From Hemerocallis citrina (lineage: Eukaryota; Streptophyta; Magnoliopsida; Asparagales; Asphodelaceae): a stretch of 64,000 bases of DNA. The notes under the pieces were generated by a model. That model saw only the letters and a list, made by a program, of their open reading frames with translations, was not told the origin of the DNA and searched no databases. A program made the translations under genes and the position numbers. Positions 1-11,864 of this stretch are shown here, one piece after another; the stretch's first letter is position 1; each line of letters opens with the position of its first letter. Where the stretch lies: the NCBI GenBank assembly GCA_017893485.1, contig CM030363.1, positions 110,293,073 through 110,357,072 on the forward strand, read 5' to 3'.

Positions 1-988
1 GCCGCTCGCTCTCCGAAGGTTTGAAGGCGGGTATAATTGACTGCGTCTGCCGCAACGTCGATCTCTTCACCTGGAAGCCCTCCGACATGCCCAGGATATC
101 CGAGGACCTGATCATGCACAGACTGAGCGTTATCCCGGGATCCAAGCCAGTCGCTCAGAAGAGGCACAAATTCGCCCCGGAGAGGCAGCAAGCTGTGAAG
201 CAGAGGTGGACAAACTCTTGTCCGCTCGGTTCATTCAGGAGGTCAGCTACCCCGAGTGGTTGGCCAACGTCGTCATGATTAAAAATGCGACCGGGGGATG
301 GCGGATCTGTATAGACTTCACGGATCTAAACAAAGCATGCCATAAAGATCCTTTCCCCCTCCCCAGCATCGACGCTTTGATCGACGCAACCTCGGGACAC
401 GAGCTGCTATCCTTCATGGATGCCTTCGCAGGGTATAACCAAATCCGGATGTTCCCGCCTGACATTGCGAAGACCTCGTTCGTCACCGACCAGGGTCTTT
501 TTTGTTATCGCGTTATGCCTTTCGGGCTGAAAAATGCCGGAGCCACCTATCAACGGCTCGTGAACCGGATCTTCAAAGACCTAATCGGCCGCAACATGGA
601 GGTCTATGTCGACGACATGCTCGTCAAAAGTCGGGCCGGGCCAGACCACGTCGCCGACCTCGAGGAAGCCTTTGGGATCCTCCGACGTCATAACATGAGA
701 CTCAACCCGGCCAAGTGCGCATTCTGGGTCTCCTCGGGAAAGTTTCTGGGGTTCGTCGTCAGCCAGCGCGGCATCGAGGCGAACCCAGAGAAGATTCAGG
801 CAATAATAGACATGGCCCCGCCCCGGAATGTCAAGGAGGTTCAGAGACTCACGGGCAGGTTGGCGGCCATCGGTCGCTTCCTCTCCAAATCAGGAGAGAA
901 ATCTCTCCCCTTCTTCAAAGCCCTGCGCGGAAAAGGGGGCTTCGAGTGGGGTGCCCCTCAACAAGAAGCCTTCGAGCAGCTGAAGTAG
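1..988 (+). pseudogene. Reverse transcriptase domain of element A pol
   Basis: This would copy element RNA into cDNA inside the virus-like particle. The fingers region RICIDFTDLNKA lies near 304-339, MPFGLKNAGATYQ near 515-553, and the catalytic box YVDD near 604-615 is intact. The reading shifts by one base near 199, where the downstream frame with VDKLLSARFIQ takes over, consistent with loss of one base. The frame ends at a TAG at 986-988 where relatives continue LKQYLANP, so this looks like CAG changed to TAG. It continues into the RNase H region. Assignment to Tat rests on the neighbouring second RNase H. Confidence 0.88.
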
Positions 989-1300
989 TACCTCGCCAAC
1001 CCTCCTCTCCTCAGCAAACCCGAGCTGGGTGAACCCCTGTGGCTCTACCTCTCCGCCTCGGATAGCGCCCTCAGCGCCATCCTCGTCCGAGAAGAGGACG
1101 GGGTTCAGAAGCCGCTGTATTATGTAAGCAAGGTCCTACTCCCCACCGAGACGAGGTACGCAAAGATCGAAAAGGTGGCCTATGCTCTGGTCATGGCGGC
1201 CCGGAAGCTCCGCCCTTACTTCCAAGCTCACTCCATCCAAGTTCTAACTGACTAGCCCTTAAAAACCGTCCTCTACAAGCCAGAGAACTCTGGCCACTTG
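989..1300 (+). pseudogene. RNase H domain of element A pol
   Basis: Read in frame with the RT after the 986 stop, this encodes the RNase H that degrades the RNA strand during reverse transcription. Segments such as PLYYVSKVLLPTETRY and AYALVMAARKLRPYF (near 1116-1218) are typical of gypsy RNase H. A second in-frame TAG at 1253-1255 replaces the expected Q in the TDQPLK-type motif. No intact product could be made from this copy. Confidence 0.78.
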
Positions 1301-1830
1301 GTCAAGTGGTCAATTGAGCTGAGCCAATACGACATCGGCTATCAGCCGAGGATGGCGATCAAAGGTCAGGCCCTCGCCGAGTTCATCACCGAGTGCACCG
1401 CTTCCGAGCAGCCGAGTGTCAAAGGTTCGGATCCGATCTGGGAAGTCTATGTCGACGGATCCTCCTGTGAAATTGGGAGTGGTGCTGGAATCATCCTCCG
1501 GGGTCCTGACCAATTCCTCCTTCAATACTCCCTCCGCCTCAACTTCCCGGCCTCTAACAATGAGGCGGAATACGAGGCCATGATTGCCGGACTGACCCTA
1601 GCACACCGAGCCAGAGCCAAGCAGATCCGAGCCTTTAGCGATTCTCAACTCGTGGTCAATCAGATCACCGGAAAATACGAGGCTCGCGACGATCAGATGA
1701 TACGATACTTGGCCGTAGTCCGACGACTCCTAGCATCCTTTTGCTGCTCCACAGTTGTTAGGGTCCCCAGAGAGCAGAACGCCCAAGCAGACGCTTTGTC
1801 AAAACTTGCCTCTTCCTCCTTCGAGGGTCT
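1301..1830 (+). pseudogene. Additional (archaeal-type) RNase H domain of element A
   Basis: After the linker KWSIELSQYDIGYQP comes a second RNase H fold. It begins at WEVYVDGSS (near 1439) and continues through GAGIIL, NNEAEYEAMIAGL (near 1558-1596) and FSDSQLVVNQI (near 1635-1665) to the QNAQADALSKLAS end. The D, E and D positions of this family (YVDGS, EAEYEA, SDSQL) are present. A second RNase H of this kind marks Tat-lineage gypsy elements and separates them from Athila and the chromoviruses. This stretch is open without stops, the best preserved part of the A polyprotein. Confidence 0.88.
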
Positions 1831-3184
1831 CAACCAAACGGTACTCATCGAAATCCTCTTAAAACCAAGCATCGAGGACCAAGGCCAGGAGGCAATGTGT
1901 GTGCAAAATGGTGTCAGTCCGGACGACTGGACCGCCCCTATTAGAAAATTCCTAGTTAGTGCCGAGCTTCCCGAAGACCGAGCTGAGGCGAGGTGGGTCA
2001 GGATTCGGGCTGAAAGGTTCGTCATGATTGGCGACATCCTCTTCAAACGCTCGTACACACTGGCCGACAGAAAGCCGTACCTCCGCTGTCTCGCCAACGA
2101 CGAAGCTTTCTACGCGCTGAAAGAGCTTCATGAGGGGATCGGCGGATGCCACATGGGGAGCAGATCACTCGCTTGTAAAGCCCTGAATCAAGGGTACTAT
2201 TGGCCAACCATGCTGCAAGACTCCCACGAATTAGTCAAGAGGTGCGGTCCGTGCCAAAGATTTTCCCCCATCAAGAGGCTCCCTCAAGCGAACCTCCGGT
2301 CCTTGGCTAGTCCTACGCCATTCGCCATGTGGGGCATGGACCTGGTGGGTCCCTTCCCCGTAGCAACAGGGCAAAGGAAATTCTTGATAGTCGCCATCGA
2401 CTATTTCACAAAGTGGCTCGAGGCCGAACCACTGTCCAGCATTACCGAGTGCCAAACCCAACAATTCTTCTGGAAGAACATCATTTGTCAGTTCGGAATA
2501 CCTCCAGGTCCTCATCACAGACAACGGGACCCAATTCGCAGGTCAAAACTTCCGAAAGTTCTGCGAGGACATCGGCGTCTAGCAGCGCTTCTCCGCTATA
2601 TGCCACCCTCAGTCCAACGGCTAAGCGGAGAATGCAAACAGGCAAATCCTCGACGGCCTCAAGAAGCGCCTCGACAGTTCCCCCAAAGGGCTGTGGGTGG
2701 AAGAGCTGCCCAGCGTGCTATGGGCACACCTGAACCACCGAGAGGATCCCCACGGGAGAGACACCATTCAGTCTAACCTACGGGACGGAGGTGGTAATCC
2801 CCGTCGAGGTCGGCCTACCCTCTCCCCGGACATGGCCTTCGACGAAGCCGATAACTCATCCGGCCTAAGGGCCAACCTTGACCTCGTCACCGAGGTCAGG
2901 GAGAAGCCTTCCGTCCGAAGGAGAATCTATCAACAGCGGATCGAGAGGTTTTACAACAAGAAGGTCCGCCCAACAGATATCAAAGCCGGGGACCTCGTGC
3001 TGCGCAAATTGTCCGTCTCCGATCCGACCAAGAAGAAGAAGCTGGCCCCCAACTGGGAAGGCCCATACAGAGTAGCCGAGGTCATACGCCCCGGCACGTA
3101 CTGACTGATGGATATGGAGGGTCGAGTGATCAAGCGACCCTGGAACGCTGAGCACCTAATGAAGTTCTTGGAAAAGCGGATATA
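1831..3184 (+). pseudogene. Integrase of element A
   Basis: Integrase inserts element cDNA into host DNA. The HHCC zinc-binding part shows ELHEGIGGCHMG near 2126 and CGPC near 2244. The catalytic core has D in GMDLVGPFP near 2334, D in ITDNGTQF near 2514 and E in the AENANRQ segment near 2629. A one-base insertion near 2500 (CCTCCAGG) breaks the frame. TAG near 2581 and TAA near 2632 sit where Q is expected, a further shift lies near 2735, and a TGA near 3103 precedes the conserved RPWNAEHLMKF tail that ends near 3184. No chromodomain follows, as expected for Tat. Confidence 0.85.
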
Positions 3185-3559
3185 GGTCCCTGCTGGGCTA
3201 ATGTAAATAATGATTTTGTAAGCTCTCTCATGTAAAAGGCCATAAGTGCCTCTCTCTCTCCATATCTAAGAAAGGGACCTCTTTTTGTTATACTCCAAAC
3301 GTCTCGATAGGTCCGACCGAACGCCAGACAAAGGGATGGCTTCGTCAAGCTGCGGCACCCGAGTTATCACTCCGATGCCGACCCCCAGAGGTCTCGGCAG
3401 GTCTGGCCCTCATCTCCACCGACAATCAACAAACAATTGGCCAGAGCAAAGAAAGAAACCGCTTATTCATACTCCTTTATTATGTTTAAAGAAAACAAAT
3501 ACCGTTACATGAACACTCCACTCATCTAAACAGAAAGAAACTACTGACCAAGGGAACCC
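3185..3559. other. Noncoding spacer after pol of element A
   Basis: This stretch lies between the integrase end and the end of the antisense reading frames. I see no coding region or strong repeat in it. Confidence 0.5.
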
Positions 3560-4112
3560 CTAGGACCCCTCAGGTTCGACAGAGGGTACAGCCACTCCGA
3601 CCGAATGGCTAGGAGCCCTCTCCTCGTCACGGGGGCCCTTGGGTTCCGCCAAAGTCGATACGCCGATCACGGAGCTCTGAGCATCAACCGGTCGAGTACG
3701 CTCCAACAACAGCAACGCCGCGGGAACCCCCTCCGTTCGCCGAAATCTCGAAGAGGATCCCGTCCCCATCCCAGACATTCCTAGCATCGTCTTATAACAG
3801 TGTATCTCCATCTCCTTCTCCATTATGACGTCACGAAGGAGCCTTTCAGACGATGGCCTCTGCACTGACGTGCTCGACATGGTGTACCCGAGACCGGCAC
3901 TTCCGAGGTTCCGATCCACCATTGCCCTTTTTAGCCTCACCGCCTCCACACTGAGAGCCTCGGACTTATCCCGATAGTAGTTAAAGGCAGCATCCTGATC
4001 GCGGGCCCCCCTCGCAATAGCAGACCAACGTCAACTCCAGGACCTTGATTTTACTCCGAAGCCACACCACGTCGGAGCGACGAGGTTCCGTCTCGGGAAG
4101 AAGAGCCGTTAC
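3560..4112 (-). pseudogene. Second antisense ORF (aORF2) of element A
   Basis: On the minus strand a frame runs from a splice-acceptor-like site (pyrimidine-rich CCTTTTAG at 4119-4113) to a stop at 3560. The upstream part contains SDVVWLRSK, matching SDVSRLRSN in the equivalent ORF of element C. The product is charged and helical upstream (EAVRLKRAMVDRN) with a low-complexity P/S/E-rich tail. A frameshift lies around 3960-4040. The function is unknown; it is found only as an additional antisense ORF of the Tat element. The homology to C is by eye and short. Confidence 0.55.
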
Positions 4113-4234
4113 CTAAAAGGAAACCATCCACCACTCAAAACAACACAAGCAAAAGGGTCCGAAAAGAACCGAGGTCAAAATACTTGGCCGATAAAAAATC
4201 CTTTTTTTATAAATAAAATCCCTTATACAAAAAT

Positions 4235-4250
4235 GCGGTGGCCAGTCCGC
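4235..4250 (-). promoter_or_regulatory. Conserved 16-bp element 51 nt after the aORF1 stop (element A copy)
   Basis: The minus-strand sequence GCGGACTGGCCACCGC occurs here and at 47076-47091 in element C, in each case 51 nt beyond the stop codon of antisense ORF 1, while neighbouring sequence has diverged. The outer GCGG/CCGC can pair as a 4-bp stem. A role in antisense 3'-end formation is an inference. Confidence 0.6.
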
Positions 4251-4301
4251 GGTCGGTAAATACATCAAGAAAGAAGAAAAAAGAACAAGGGGGCGAACAG
4301 C

Positions 4302-4370
4302 CTATGTTGTCACCTCAGCATCAGCTGGGTTCACGTGAGGATCGGCAGCCGAACCCACGATCGGACCTTC
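4302..4370 (-). pseudogene. C-terminal tail of antisense ORF 1 of element A, cut off by element B
   Basis: If the two copies of CCTTC are merged, the last exon of the antisense gene (ending at 16537) continues here for about 20 codons to a TAG at 4302-4304. Insertion of B removed this tail from the rest of the protein and replaced it with codons from B's LTR. Confidence 0.65.
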
Positions 4371-7232
4371 TGTAACGCCCCGAATCCCAAATACACTGAA
4401 TTCGAGATGTTCTACAGGATCTTTTCACTTTCTTTAGTACAATTTTACAAGGAAATTCAAACTTTTCTTTTTACATCAGAGTTTACATCATATTACATTT
4501 ACATTTGCACAGCGGAAGCAAAATATACAACATTTACACAAATGTACAACAACATGATAAGATCTTTATGCATCCATTCCTCGTTACATGTAATTTATCC
4601 TGCATACAAAACTGTGGGTACGTCAGTTTATTCAGCCGACGATAATTATACATGGCCATCCTCTCTATGCCAGAAATAGTATAACGAATCTCATTTCTTA
4701 ACAAATCACAAACTTGTTCAATATAAGCATGTAAATCAAAAGGGAACTCTTCATGATGTCGTGTCGTGATTGTGCACTTAATCCTTAATGCAATTATTTA
4801 ATTTACATGACACTAATGCACACTTGTTCGGATTCTATGCATCCCATACTACATAGGTCCGAGGGCAAGCCTCTTAACCGTTCTTCATTTTTGTAGGGTT
4901 CAATCCCTCGCCATGATTCACTCTACTTCTGTAATTACAGTGAGTATCCTAGATGATTCTATGAGTACAAGCATGTATCCTGGCCCCTGGAGTAGAATTC
5001 CGCGCCATGCCTTGACTCATCAAGCATGCATTCTGCGGCAATTCAGCCTCCTCCCTGAATACAATCCTCTTGCAGTCACAAAACATCCCACAAGCGTGAC
5101 TAAAGTCCGATCATTCTGAGTTGTGCCCGCGCCATGTCTTGACTCATCAAGCATGCATTCTGCGGCTCACACACCCGCACCGTAAACCCTAGTTCTCATA
5201 CTTATGTTTGTCTCTCACTTTCATCACCTCTTCACTATGTACTAAATATTAGAATCATGAATACAAATCAAAGCTCTAGAGTTAGCCTCTCCACCAAACC
5301 GGACTTATCATTTCATTTCAATACATGACCAACCTTGGTCTTTTAATTCTCATTTCATTTCATTCATTTCACTGCCGGGGGAGACTTAGCTACTCTTGGT
5401 TTCAATTTACAATTCACAACTTCTAATTGAGCACTTTCAGCTCATCATTCATTTAGAGTCTCACAGACTTTCTCATCATGATCTTAGCCTTTCATGTTCA
5501 TTTAATTCTCAATTCCCATTTATGATTCATTTTACTTAAATCCACACAGTCATAAAAAGAGTTCATAGATTTCGATCATAAAGTTCACAACTTCCAACAG
5601 CAATAAATAAAATAAAATCACATACATACCAAAGTCCACTCTGTACAGTCGACTTGGAAGGACACCAGTCGACTCATACAGTCAATACAGGTTCATCATA
5701 AATACTCGGGATAGTTGACTGCTGCACACAGTCAGTCGGCTGTCCCGCAACCTTTCATGTTCACAGTGTCATCCACATGACAGTCGACTGTTCATCCATC
5801 AGTCATCTGTTCTGGGATTCTTTAATGGTACATTTCCATGTTCAGCTCAGTCGACTGGCTACACGCACTAAGCCGACTGGTCAGTTTCATAATTCAAAAC
5901 AGGGATTATCTTTCCGACCGTTCTCATATGCACTTTCATCATAGCATACATACATTCATATTTTATAGACACCACACTTCTTACTTGTTCAGTAACATGG
6001 TAGCATGGAAATTTAAATTACTAATATGTTCTTTTCTTTAAGGAAAACACTTTAAACATGCACTCACACTATTCATAACTTTCTTACGAAGATGAAGATG
6101 TAAATCTCAAACCATTATGCTAGGTTAACATAATGGAATATCTCATTTCATGGAATTGCCGAATATTCATACTTAAATCGATGCACCAGTCGGCTGAACA
6201 CCTTGTCAGTCGACTGCACCGACAGTTCTAAGTTTTGTTAATCATCGCTAGTTCTTTTCATCCATTTACCTTCCCTCCATCATATGTGTCATAGGGAAAT
6301 ACAAACTTAGTAATCACACCATTATGTCTATTTACATACATGTTTATCCCCACATTATAAAAATAATTGTCTCGTACCAGTCGACTGGTTCATACGTCAG
6401 TCGACTATACCGACACATTCATTCTTATTATCAACAGCATGTTCAGGCAATTCTACTGCATTGAATTCACTTTTCATAACATGGTAGCAATCATAATAAT
6501 TATAGTATAATTCCTACATTAGAAGTCCTGAGAAACACCCACCTTATTTGAAGAAAATAGACGAAATCCAGCAAAAAGCTCCTTAGTGCAGTGAACGACT
6601 CCTCGCTCCTTGCTCCTTTGCTCCACACCGAAACCTTCAGATTACTACTCGGCCTCCACTGAAAAGCTCCCACACACAAACTCACAGAATGCCTCTCTTA
6701 CAATAATAACTTTATTGTAAAAGAGATAGGGAATGAGAGAGGGTATTTATACTAGAATATAAGGGGAATGGAGGGCTAAGATGCACTAGGGAGTTGGAAA
6801 ATCAAGGGCTAGGATTCACTAGGAAGTTGTAAAACTACCCACACCTCATATGTAACCGCCCATGATCTAAGCCCACTCACCCAACCGGCCAAGCTTGTGC
6901 CTTGTGCACGTGTACATTGAGTGCACGTGCACACACAAACCACCCTACACAATTTGAACATCCATACCCGGTAAAAAAGAAAAGATGCTACACATTACAA
7001 GTTGTAGAAAATAATAATAGAGTTTAAATTCATGGGCTAAAATTAATTGGGCCAAAATAATTATTTTGTAGAAGAGATAAATAAATTAACACTTGGGCTT
7101 TTAGGGAAAAATCCTTTATAAAAACAATGTTCTTATTCATCATGTTGAAAATAATAGCCAACAATATTACACAAGCATACTATATATAAAAATAAATAAT
7201 CTTTCATATATTTGGAAAATCAGGGTATTACA
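4371..7232 (-). repeat. 3' LTR of element B
   Basis: This LTR (2862 bp) runs from TGTAACGCCC to GGTATTACA and repeats at 12460-16536. In element orientation it begins at 7232. The TATA box sits about 480 nt in, leaving an unusually long transcribed part of about 2.3 kb. That part includes many CAGTCGACT motifs (for example 5647, 5781, 5848, 6207, 6378) and a duplicated block beginning CATGCCTTGACTCATC (near 5005 and 5133). Short reading frames in it are not credible genes. Confidence 0.93.
6744..6929 (-). promoter_or_regulatory. U3 promoter of element B: TATA box and paired G-boxes
   Basis: On the minus strand TATAAATA lies at 6751-6744. About 155-180 bp upstream are two CACGTG G-box cores (6907-6912 and 6924-6929) inside a near-palindrome of GTGCACGTG units. 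G-boxes bind plant bZIP and bHLH factors. The same arrangement is present in the other LTR near 16040-16230. Promoter function is inferred from position in U3. Confidence 0.6.
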
Positions 7233-7245
7233 TCACTCCCTTCTT
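7233..7245 (-). other. Polypurine tract of element B
   Basis: Directly inside the 3' LTR the minus strand reads AAGAAGGGAGTGA, a purine-only stretch in the correct position for plus-strand DNA priming. Confidence 0.75.
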
Positions 7246-7333
7246 AGAATAGTTCCGTCCCCGGAACTACAGCAAAGAGCGAGAAACAAAAAAAAACAAC
7301 ACAACACAAGAGCGAAAAGATACAAAGATACAA

Positions 7334-8964
7334 TCAAGCAAAAAGCTCAGGATAATCCTTCAACATCCTCTCCTCAGATTCCCAAGTAGCCTCTTCAACC
7401 AAGTGGTTTCTCCAGACTACCTTGACCATCGGTATCATCTTATTCCTCAAGACTTTCTCCCTACGGTCAACAATCTCGACAGGAGACTCGATGTAATTCA
7501 GATCCAACTGCAAACCTTCCGACACTTCCGGCAAATGATGACTCGGATCTGGAATATAACCTCTCAGCATAGACACATGGAAGACATTGTGCACCTGAGA
7601 CAACTCTCCCAGTAATTCAAGCCGATAAGCAGTTTTCCCGATCCCTTTCAATATCTTATATAGGCCTATAAACCTCGGGGCTAACTTCCCGCCTTTGCCA
7701 AAACGAACCACACCTTTGCTGGGCGATACCTTCAGGAAAACGAAGTCACCAACCTCAAACTCAAGGTCCCTTCTCCGGTTGTCTGCATAGCTTTTCTGCC
7801 TGCTCTGAGCTTCTACCAACCTTTTCCTGATCAGATCAATCTTCTCAGAAGTTAGCTGCACAAGCTCAGACCAAACAACTGCCGCTCCCCAACTTCATAC
7901 CAACAAACAGGTGTTCTGCACTTCCTGCCATACAAAGCTTCGTACGGCGCCATCCCGATGCTAGCCTGAAAACTGTTGTTGTAGGCAAACTCCACCAAAG
8001 GTAAATGCCTTTCCCAACTGCCTCCAAAGTCTAGTATACAACACCGAAGCATATCCTCAAGAATACGGTTGACTCTCTCGGTCTGCCCGTCGGTTTGCAG
8101 ATGAAAAGCAGTGCTGAAATCTGTCTTGGTACCCAAAGCTGTCTGAAGACTCCTCCAGAAATGCGAAGTAAACCGCGCATCTCGATCAGACACAATAGTT
8201 GAGGGAACACCATGAAGTCGGACAATCTCACCAACATACATCTCAGCCAACTTTTCCATCGAAGCAGTGAGTTTCATCGCCAAAAAGTGAGCGGACTTGG
8301 TCAGTCGATCGACTATAACCCAAATCGCATCATTGCCTTTAGAACTCTTAGGCAATCCCGTGATGAAATCCATACTGATGTTATCCCACTTCCATTCTGG
8401 AATAGGTAACGGCTGTAATAGACCTCCGGGTCTCTGACTTTCGGCTTTGACTTGCTGACAAACCTCACACTTCGCAACAAAATCAGCCACATCCCGCTTC
8501 AAACCTGACCACCAGAAATGCTGTTTGATGTCTTTGTACATCTTAGTACTCCCAGGATGTACCGACAAAAGAGTTGCATGCGCCTCCTGAAGAATACTCT
8601 CTTTCAGATCCGCCTGATTTGGAACACACAGCCTATCTCCGAACCACAGCACTCCATCCCTGGTTTGAAATCCGGGCAACCTGCCAGCACCAACCTGCTC
8701 CTTCATCTCCAAGATATCAGCATCAACCTCCTGACTTGCAATGATCCTTGCATTCAAAGTAGGCTGAAGCCTCAACTGAGCCAAAGATGCTCCCAATCCT
8801 TGCAAGACAACCTCAATACCTGCTCGATCCAACTCCTCAATCAAATGCTTCTGAGTTGAAATCAGACTGGCCAAACTGCTATTGCGACTAAGTGCATCAG
8901 CAACAACATTAGCCTTTCCAGAATGATACTTGATCTCAGGTCGCATATCCTCGAGCACTTCCAA
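7334..8964 (-). pseudogene. Integrase and chromodomain-like tail of element B
   Basis: The C-terminal end of RNase H (KANVVADALSRN) is followed by the integrase zinc region with HPGSTKMYKDI and CEVCQQVK. The core has D in ISMDFITGLPKS, D in IVSDRDARF and E in GQTERVNRILEDML. A frameshift near 7865 separates this from the last 175 residues, which hold the SH3-like region (VGDFVFLKVSP) and a final chromodomain-like segment ending VVWRNHLVEEATWE and YPELF (7334 to about 7470). The typical HPQTDGQ motif reads HLQTDGQ here. Such tails are thought to steer chromoviruses to heterochromatin. Confidence 0.88.
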
Positions 8965-10765
8965 CCATCTTCGCTGCCTCGGATTGAGATCTCTCTGCTG
9001 ATATATACTTCAAGCTCTTGTGATCCGTGTACATATTCAACTTCTCACCGTACACGTAGTGCCTCCATTGCTTCAGGGCAAAGATAATCGCAGCCAACTC
9101 CAGATCATGAGTCGGATAATTTTTCTCATGTGGTCGTAGTTGCCTAGACCCATAAGCGATTACTTTTCCTTCTTGCATTAAGACACAACCAAGCCCACGA
9201 TGTGAAGCATCGCTATAAACACCATACTCAACACCTGCTCTAGGCAAAGCCAAAATAGGTGCAGTAGTCAGCCTATCTTTCAACTCCTGAAAGCTCGCCT
9301 CACATTGCTCAGTCCACTTGAAGCTCACATTCTTCTTGGTCAGTCCAGTAAGCGGTACAGCTATCTGAGCATAACCTTGAATGAATCTCCTGTAGTATCC
9401 AGTCATCCCAAGGAAACTTCTGACTTCCTTCACTGTAGTAGGCCTAGCCCAATCTCTCACTGCCTCTATCTTCTGAGGGTCAGTTGCCACTCCCTCCTTA
9501 GAAAGGATGTGACCTAGGAATGCCACTTTAGATTTCCAGAAATCACACTTGGATAACTTGGCGTACAACTTCTGCTCTTCCAGCTTCTGCAAAACTACTG
9601 TCAGATGCTCGGTGTGCTCCTCCTCTGACTTGGAGTACACGAGAATATCGACGATATACACCACGACGAAAGAATCAATGAACGGCCTCAGAACTCTGTT
9701 CATCAAATCCATGAAGATTGCGGGTGCATTTGTCACTCCGAATGGCATAACTAAGAATTCGTAATGCCCATGCCGAGTTCTAAATACAGTTTTATGCACA
9801 TCTTCGGCCTTCACTCGCACTTGGTGATATCCTGATCGAAGATCTATTTTGGAGAATACAGCTGCTCCTTGTAGACGATCGAACAAATCATCAATTCGAG
9901 GAATCGGATACTTATTCTGAACAGTGACCTTATTCAGCTCCCGGTAATCGATACACATCCTCATCGATCCATCCTTCTTCTTTACCAAAAGCACTGGTGC
10001 TCCCCAAGGTGACGCACTAGGTTGAATAAAGCCTTTTCCCAATAGTTCCTCAATCTGCCATTTCACCTCATCCTGTTCTACTGGAGCCATCCTATACGGT
10101 GCCTTAGAAATGGGTGCACTTCCCGGTTGAACAGTGATGCTGAACTCTACATCACGATGTGGAGGTAACCCAGGAAAATCTTCCAAGAACACAGTCGGAT
10201 AGTCCCGAACCACAGGAATACCTTGCAATTCCACAGGAGTCTCTTCTTTGCGGATAGTTGCCACCAGCTTAGAACACTTCTGCTTCCCTTGGAAAGTGAC
10301 TTCAGGTCCACCTGGAGCCTTCACTGTTACGGTCTTGGTCTTACACTCGATGCTTGCACTGTACACCGACATCCAATCAATGCCAATGATAACATCGACT
10401 CCCAAGATAGTCAGCTCGATCAGATCAATGCCAAAGATTCGATCTCCAATCACGATCTCGCAATCAGCGTAATACCGATCAGTGGTCAAAGTTTCCCCTG
10501 ATGGAGTAGCTACTGCTAAGATCTTGCCTGGAAAAATCTTCGGTTCCACTCCCAACACTTTAGCAAATCTAGGAGACACAAAAGTATGAGAGGATCCAGT
10601 ATCGAACAATACAACAGCTTTCATTCCATTAAGATAGAGTTCGCCTGTTACATAATTCACACCATTACATAACAGTTTCACAATATAAACGGGAAGAAGA
10701 AATGACAAAACCACACTAAACATCAGCCCTCGTACCAGAGATGACCTGATCTGCTTCCTCAGCAT
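8936..10765 (-). pseudogene. Protease, reverse transcriptase and RNase H of element B
   Basis: The aspartic protease motif [12 protein letters not shown] lies near 10600. RT follows with [32 protein letters not shown] and [12 protein letters not shown]. The polymerase box reads YIVD (codon GTC near 9655) where YIDD or YVDD is required, so a catalytic aspartate is replaced by valine. RNase H motifs YSDAS, HDLELAA and [10 protein letters not shown] are present. A one-base frameshift near 9003 separates the last RNase H part ([17 protein letters not shown]). The frame upstream differs from that of gag. Confidence 0.9.
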
Positions 10766-11761
10766 CAGCTTCCGTCAAAGCAAATACTCGCCCTGACTGG
10801 TACAACCTCTTCCCAGTCTGCTGTATTGGCACATTGTGATTGCCAGCCCGTGGTTTGAGACATCGAGATTGGTAATGTCCCACTTCCCCACAGTTGTAAC
10901 AGGTGACTGCAGAAGGTCTCCCCACATTGTTTCCAGGTCCTCCAGCTACACTAACTGTGTTCGCCCCTGTCGGTTTGAACCTTTGTGCAGATGGTTGCCC
11001 CTTGAAACTCCCTGATTGTGCAGGCCTCTTCCCAGACTGTCAGTTGTTCCTCTGGTGCTGAGCAACATGGAACTGCTCCATATCTGCCTCCGTCGCTGCC
11101 ACCCTCTTGACCAGCTTGTCAAATCGCCTGATACCAAGAGGTATCATCCGGGATCTCAAGCTTGGCCTCAACCAATGCTCGAATTTGCGAGCCTTCTTCG
11201 CCTCATCTATCACCAGTTCTGGAGCATACCTGGAGAGCTGAGTAAACTTAGTCTCATACTCCCTCACTGACATGCTGCCTTGCTGAAGCGACAGAAACTC
11301 CATTGCCTTCTTCTCCTGGACGACGGAGGGGAAATAGTGGCTGCGGAATTCTTCCAAAAATTCCTCCCAGCCAAGCAACAAGCCTCCCATATTCCTCTTC
11401 ACCGACTGCCACCAAACAGCCGCATCCTTCTCAATTGCAAAGTCGCCAACTTGACCTTGCTGCCCTCCGGTGTCTCCAACACCTCGAAGATCGTCTCCAC
11501 TTGCCGAATCCAGTTATCAGCCGCATCTGGGTCTGACTTTCCCTCGAACACAGGTGGTTTCATTCTCTTGAATGATTCCACCAGCTTAATCGCCTCGGGC
11601 ACTGGATTCACCGACCCCCTTCCTTGGTTCATGGCCACTGCATTCAGCGTCTGGTAAACTTTTGCAAGTTCGGTCTCCAGATCCAACCCCTCACCATTCC
11701 TAGCTCCTCTTCTCGACATATTCTGATGCAAAAGATCCATTAAATTCGAAGTATAAGACAA
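10716..11761 (-). pseudogene. Gag of element B
   Basis: Gag forms the particle shell and binds RNA. The start at 11761 gives MSYTSNLMDLLHQN, followed by the matrix/capsid segments FKRMKPPVFEGKSDP and WIRQVETIFEV. A frameshift near 11400 leads to the retrotransposon-gag core (EEFLEEFRSHYFP, MSVREYETKFTQLSRYAP, RKFEHWLRPSLR). A TGA at 11038-11040 precedes the C-terminal zinc knuckle CYNCGEVGHYQSRC (CX2CX4HX4C). The three defects rule out a full-length Gag from this copy. Confidence 0.85.
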
Positions 11762-11864
11762 GAACTTAAACCAACTTGCATTTCATTGAATTCCAAAGTT
11801 TATACATTCGAATTTAAAAACATTTTTGACATCAGAAATGAAAGAAAATAGAAGCTACAACAAT

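Noticed and set aside
4335..4679. 114-codon plus-strand frame
   Set aside because: It spans the junction of element A and the LTR of B and recurs with the LTR at 12424; not a gene.
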